Part shown: positions 33,560-37,458 of the stretch, one piece after another
How positions within the stretch are numbered: position 1 is the stretch's first letter
How the letters are laid out: each line of letters starts with the position of its first letter
Assembly: GCA_023264015.1 (NCBI GenBank)
Contig: JALQTJ010000012.1
Location: 1 to 37,458 of the forward strand
Reading direction: 5' to 3'
DNA: 37,458 bases
Source of the DNA: Flavobacteriaceae bacterium
GTDB lineage: Bacteria; Bacteroidota; Bacteroidia; Flavobacteriales; Flavobacteriaceae
The notes under the pieces: generated by a model
Databases searched by the model: none
What the model saw: the letters and a program-made list of their open reading frames with translations, nothing else
Told to the model about the DNA's origin: nothing
Made by a program: the position numbers and the translations under genes

Positions 33560-35332
33560 TTACATCTGTTCAGGAACCTCAATACCCAGTAGCGAAGAAG
33601 CATGCTTTATAACTTCGCCGACTTTCAGCGTTAAAGCCACTCTGAAAGAACGCAAATTAGCGTCGTCAACACCGAGAATCGGAAGCTGCTGGTATAAAGA
33701 ATTGAATTGCTTTACTAATTCATATAGGTAATTGGCTACAATTGCCGGAGATAGCATCTCAGCGGCTTGTTCTACAACCGAAGGGTATTGGGTCAACGCC
33801 AATATCAACTCCCGCTCTTTACCCTCTAAATCCACAGAAGGGAAAACGAATTCATTTTCTGTTGCTTTACGCGCAATCGAACGGATACGCGCGTAAGTGT
33901 ATTGAATAAATGGGCCTGTATTTCCTTGGAAATCGACAGATGCCTCGGGATCGAATAAGATCCGTTTCTTTGGATCTACCTTTAAGATGAAGTATTTCAG
34001 GGCACCAAGACCAATTTTATGAAACAAGATTTGCTTTTCTTCATCACTAAATCCGTCCAATTTACCGAGCTCTGAAGCAATCTTTCCGGCAGTTTCTGCC
34101 ATCTCAGTCATCAAATCGTCTGCATCAACCACTGTTCCTTCTCGACTCTTCATCTTTCCTGAAGGCAAGTCAACCATTCCATAAGACAAATGGTGAAGAT
34201 TTGAAGCCCACGGATACCCCAAGTGCTGTAGCAATAAGAACAACACCTTAAAGTGATAGTCTTGCTCGTTTCCAACGGTATATACCATTCCATCGATTTC
34301 AGGAAAGTCCACGACTCGTTGAACAGCGGTTCCTAAGTCTTGTGTCATATAAACCGCCGTCTGATCACTTCTCAGTACTAACTTCTCATCGAGACCGTCC
34401 GCAGTCAAATCAGCCCATACACTTTGGTCGGGCTTTCTGAAAAAGACCTTTTTATCAAGTCCTTCATCAATAATGTCTCGACCTAACAAATAGGTGTCAC
34501 TTTCGTAATACAATTGATCGAAGTCTACGCCCAATTTGCGATAGGTTTCATTGAAACCCTCATAGACCCATGCATTCATCTCACTCCACAAGGCCCTAGT
34601 TTCTGGATCTTGAGCCTCCCACTTGCGTAACATTTCTTGAGCTTCAATAAAAATAGGGGCCTGTTTTGCCGCATCCTCTGGCGAAAGCCCTTTTGCTATT
34701 AAATCGGCCTGCTCCTCTTTGTAAATCTTATCGAAATGCACATAGTACTTTCCGGCTAGGTGATCTCCTTTAAGTCCTGATGACTGCGGTGTTTCTCCAT
34801 CCCCAAAACGCTTCCAAGCCACCATACTTTTACATATATGTATACCTCTATCGTTAATGATTTGCGTTTTGATGACCTTATTCCCTGCAGCCTCCAAAAT
34901 CTGGGCCACAGAATATCCCAATACATTATTACGGATGTGTCCTAGATGCAAAGGTTTATTGGTGTTAGGAGAAGAGTATTCGACCATATAGGTCTTATTG
35001 TTGCGCTCATGCGTTCCCCAAGAGGCGTTTTTATTCAAGGCCTCAAACTGTCTTAACAAATAGGCGTCTGAGAAGGACAGATTTAAAAAACCTTTAACTA
35101 CAGAATAAGACTTTACCTCTTCACACTCTTGTTGTAAATAATCTCCAATGACTTGAGCCAAGTCAGGCAGACTCGCTTTGACTTCTTTCAACAGCGAGAA
35201 CAATACAATAGTCAAGTCGCCTTCAAACTCTTTCTTGGTTGGAGTAAAATCAACCTTAGAAATACGAACTCCGAATTGTTCGTGAATAACACGCTCAATA
35301 AGTCCACTGAGTTGTAATTGAAGATCTTTCAT
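33560..35332 (-). CDS. argS: Arginyl-tRNA synthetase
   Basis: This class I synthetase of 590 residues charges tRNA-Arg. It shows the N-terminal Add-1 domain, the HIGH-type motif in SSPNTNKPLHLGHIRNNVLG, a KMSKS-like loop in SGKMKSREGTVVD, and the anticodon-binding DALR domain beginning near FIQYTYARIRSIARK. The length fits the family. The start ATG at 35332 gives the expected LQLQLSGLIERVI lead. The intergenic region to the divergent small gene carries the same 22-base element as that upstream of proS. Confidence 0.96.
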   Translation of the reverse strand: MKDLQLQLSGLIERVIHEQFGVRISKVDFTPTKKEFEGDLTIVLFSLLKEVKASLPDLAQVIGDYLQQECEEVKSYSVVKGFLNLSFSDAYLLRQFEALNKNASWGTHERNNKTYMVEYSSPNTNKPLHLGHIRNNVLGYSVAQILEAAGNKVIKTQIINDRGIHICKSMVAWKRFGDGETPQSSGLKGDHLAGKYYVHFDKIYKEEQADLIAKGLSPEDAAKQAPIFIEAQEMLRKWEAQDPETRALWSEMNAWVYEGFNETYRKLGVDFDQLYYESDTYLLGRDIIDEGLDKKVFFRKPDQSVWADLTADGLDEKLVLRSDQTAVYMTQDLGTAVQRVVDFPEIDGMVYTVGNEQDYHFKVLFLLLQHLGYPWASNLHHLSYGMVDLPSGKMKSREGTVVDADDLMTEMAETAGKIASELGKLDGFSDEEKQILFHKIGLGALKYFILKVDPKKRILFDPEASVDFQGNTGPFIQYTYARIRSIARKATENEFVFPSVDLEGKERELILALTQYPSVVEQAAEMLSPAIVANYLYELVKQFNSLYQQLPILGVDDANLRSFRVALTLKVGEVIKHASSLLGIEVPEQM

Positions 35333-35352
35333 GGGTGGTACGCAATTTGGCC

Positions 35353-35374
35353 GTAAAACTAAGTAATTTTATAG
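35353..35374. promoter_or_regulatory. Mirrored promoter-like element, copy B (argS / 35379)
   Basis: The core TAAAACTA-AG-TAATTTTA (35354-35371) gives TAGTTTTA toward argS and TAATTTTA toward the gene at 35379. It equals copy A at 2054-2075 except for one base (21 of 22). The argS-facing box ends 21 bases before the argS ATG, a normal distance. The plus-facing box ends 7 bases before the ATG at 35379. Confidence 0.5.
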
Positions 35375-35378
35375 GGTT

Positions 35379-35792
35379 ATGGTATGGAATACATCGCACA
35401 GTGATCAAAAGGTAGAACGAGAAATCAATACTGCCGTCGGATCGCCCTATTCACTGTTAGATCGAATCATCAAGGGAGGTATCGGTTCGCCTAAACTGAA
35501 TATCATTTCAGCTTCTGAGGAGCTGTCTCGACTCTTATATGTCAATCAAGATCGACATCAGTGCTCTATAGAGCTTCGACCTAAAGGAATCATTGTGCAC
35601 CTTAAGTCGCGTCTAGATACCTACGCCTTACCGATACCCTATTACAAACTAACTCTATATAAGGGTGATAAAGATGTATTTACGGTCTTCAAAGACCAAC
35701 ACAAAATAAAGGTAGAGGCAAAAGACGCTCGCGTTAAAACTTTCTTTAAACGCATTTTAGACGAAAAAACCCAATATTCTTCCCTTTCTTAA
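35379..35792 (+). CDS. Conserved-looking small cytoplasmic protein of unknown function
   Basis: I do not recognise this 137-residue protein. It has no signal peptide or TM helix. Residues about 65-125 alternate short beta-strands (CSIELRPKGIIVHLK, YYKLTLYKGDKDVFTVFKD, HKIKVEAKDARVKTFFKRI), which together with the closing helix look like a small PH-like beta-barrel, but that is only an impression from the pattern. The gene is convergent with gltA (21 bases apart) and divergent from argS. Its base composition is like its neighbours. Confidence that it is a real gene comes from the full open frame, the upstream element and codon use. Confidence 0.75.
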   Translation: MVWNTSHSDQKVEREINTAVGSPYSLLDRIIKGGIGSPKLNIISASEELSRLLYVNQDRHQCSIELRPKGIIVHLKSRLDTYALPIPYYKLTLYKGDKDVFTVFKDQHKIKVEAKDARVKTFFKRILDEKTQYSSLS

Positions 35793-35813
35793 ACGAAGCG
35801 ATCGGTATGATTT

Positions 35814-37085
35814 CTAGCGATTCAGTGGTCGTAGTGTTTCCCCAGTAAAGATTTGGCGGGGGCGCCCAATTGGTTCATTGTTCAATCGCATTTCTCTCCA
35901 CTGAGCAATCCATCCGGGGATACGTCCTAAAGCAAACAATACGGTAAACATTTCTACAGGAATACCCATAGCGCGATAAATAATCCCCGAATAGAAATCT
36001 ACATTCGGATATAGCTTTCGATCAACGAAGTACTGATCTTCTAACGCTTCTTTTTCAAGACCTTTAGCAACATCAAGTATGGGGTCATGAACACCTAAAT
36101 CAGCTAATACCTGATCGGCGGCAACCTTAATGATCTTGGCTCTAGGGTCAAAATTCTTATAAACGCGGTGGCCAAAGCCCATTAGCCTAAAGGAATCACT
36201 TTTGTCCTTCGCCTTAGCCATGTATTTTTTAGTATCTCCTCCATCTTTTTCAATGGCCTCTAACATCTCTAATACCGCTTGATTAGCGCCACCGTGTAAA
36301 GGACCCCAAAGGGCAGAGATACCCGCAGAAATAGAGGCGTATAATCCAGCATGTGATGACCCTACTATACGCACTGTTGAAGTAGAACAGTTTTGTTCGT
36401 GATCTGCGTGTAAAATAAGCAGTTTATTTAAGGCATCTAGAATAATCGGATTAGCCTCATAAGCAGTGTCCTCCTTGCTAAACATCATCTTGCAGAAATT
36501 CTGCATGTAGTCAAGAGATGCATCAGAACCTACATAAGGCTGCCCGGTAAGTTTACGCTGCGCATAAGCCACTAAAATGGGAAATTTACCCATGATCTTG
36601 ACGATGGCCTTGTACATATCTTCTTCTGAGGAAACATTAACAGAAGATGGATTGAATGCAATTAAGGCACTAGTAGCCGAGGCCAAAACCCCCATTGGGT
36701 GGGCAGAACTCGGAAACGAGTCTATAATTTGAACCAGCTTATCGTCTAGGTTCGATTCCTTCTGAATGTCTGATTCGAATTGCTGGATTTGTGCTGCTGT
36801 AGGGAACTCTCCAAAAATCAACAAATAAGCGACTTCAAGAAAAGATGCTTTTTCGGCAAGCTCATCAATTGAATACCCTCGATAGCGCAATTCTCCTTTT
36901 TCTCCATTGAGAAAAGTGATAGCACTTTGGCACGAACCCGTATTCTTATAACCCGGATCTAGAGTTACTGCTCCAGTTTGCGCTCTTAAGGTCTTAATAT
37001 CGATACCTACTTCTCCTTCAGATCCTTTTACTAAAGGAAATTCGTATCTCTTACCTTCTAATTCTAAGAACGCTTTATCGGCCAT
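35814..37085 (-). CDS. gltA: Citrate synthase
   Basis: The enzyme condenses acetyl-CoA and oxaloacetate at the entry of the TCA cycle. The 423-residue length and N-terminal beta domain (LELEGKRYEFPLVKGSEGEV) are those of the type II (Gram-negative, hexameric) form. Catalytic segments are LHADHEQNCSTSTVRIVGSS, the GPLHGGANQAVLEML His, and MGFGHRVYKNFDPRAKI with His; the catalytic Asp follows in the C-terminal part. The end GRPRQIFTGETLRPLN is intact. The promoter box is at 37111-37118. Confidence 0.97.
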   Translation of the reverse strand: MADKAFLELEGKRYEFPLVKGSEGEVGIDIKTLRAQTGAVTLDPGYKNTGSCQSAITFLNGEKGELRYRGYSIDELAEKASFLEVAYLLIFGEFPTAAQIQQFESDIQKESNLDDKLVQIIDSFPSSAHPMGVLASATSALIAFNPSSVNVSSEEDMYKAIVKIMGKFPILVAYAQRKLTGQPYVGSDASLDYMQNFCKMMFSKEDTAYEANPIILDALNKLLILHADHEQNCSTSTVRIVGSSHAGLYASISAGISALWGPLHGGANQAVLEMLEAIEKDGGDTKKYMAKAKDKSDSFRLMGFGHRVYKNFDPRAKIIKVAADQVLADLGVHDPILDVAKGLEKEALEDQYFVDRKLYPNVDFYSGIIYRAMGIPVEMFTVLFALGRIPGWIAQWREMRLNNEPIGRPRQIFTGETLRPLNR

Positions 37086-37110
37086 GATTTATCGGTTTTT
37101 AGTGGAATTG

Positions 37111-37118
37111 CAAATATA
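37111..37118 (-). promoter_or_regulatory. -7 box of gltA
   Basis: TATATTTG on the minus strand is an exact match ending 25 bases before the gltA ATG. It lies just past the eno terminator, so gltA is a separate unit. Confidence 0.55.
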
Positions 37119-37141
37119 CTAAACAGCCAAGCTTCTTTCAT

Positions 37142-37170
37142 AAAAAAAGCGCCACTCTCGTGACGCTTTT
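37142..37170 (-). terminator. Terminator after eno
   Basis: AAAAGCGCCAC and GTGACGCTTTT form an interrupted stem (one C-A mismatch) around a TCTC loop, with A and T runs outside. It lies about 20 bases past the eno stop in the minus direction. Confidence 0.8.
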
Positions 37171-37189
37171 CATTCAGTTTAACACTTTA

Positions 37190-37458
<269 letters not shown>

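Overview
The window looks like chromosomal DNA from a marine member of Bacteroidota, most likely order Flavobacteriales. The evidence is a TAnnTTTG type -7 promoter box in front of most transcription units, a fused SecDF, a tmRNA tag GENNYALAA, a 490-residue archaeal-type ProS, many genes without a clear Shine-Dalgarno site, and a proteorhodopsin paired with a Blh-type carotene cleavage enzyme. The genus cannot be named from sequence alone. No insertion sequence, phage gene, CRISPR array or integron was seen, so this reads as core genome with a small phototrophy locus.

Layout. 1-2012 (minus): rpsT, two identical tRNA-Glu(TTC) genes and proS. 2078-4567 (plus): an odd aromatic-repeat, Ser/Arg-rich lipoprotein and a FadL-like outer membrane protein. 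4617-7987 (plus): folE, cysS, yidD and lgt. 8006-15770 (minus): secDF, mdh, gyrB and asnB, mostly separated by hairpin terminators. 15869-18821 (minus): an MFS transporter followed by a lipoprotein amidohydrolase. 18902-20361 (plus): ftsE-like ATPase and polyphosphate-glucokinase-like ROK kinase. 20348-22147 (minus): typA. 22243-24692 (plus): kdsA, an exported PHP phosphoesterase-like protein and the tmRNA gene. 24693-25883 (minus): LolC/FtsX-like permease, whose start codon abuts that of a NamZ-like (DUF1343) gene running plus. 27084-29516 (plus): queE, a small lipoprotein, an alpha/beta hydrolase and a glyoxalase-fold protein. 29513-31725 (minus): folD and ffh. 31776-33508: blh (minus) and proteorhodopsin (plus), divergent. 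33560-37458: argS (minus), a small unknown gene (plus), gltA and the 3-prime part of eno (both minus).

How the genes work together. The clearest functional unit is light capture. Blh would cleave beta-carotene to retinal, and the rhodopsin next to it has the Asp-Thr-Glu set of a proton pump, a Met at the green-tuning position, and a Gly where a carotenoid antenna would need an opening. Carotenoid synthesis genes are not in the window. A second theme is the envelope: Lgt, two or more lipoproteins, SecDF, a Lol-like permease, NamZ, KdsA and a FadL-like porin.

Regulation is unusually readable. I found 17 exact TAnnTTTG boxes, three of them four bases before the start codon (candidate leaderless mRNAs). 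I also found a 22-base element shared (21 of 22 identical) by the proS and argS divergent intergenic regions. The boxes move the likely starts of folE, kdsA and the lipoprotein at 27722, and they support a TTG start for the MFS gene.
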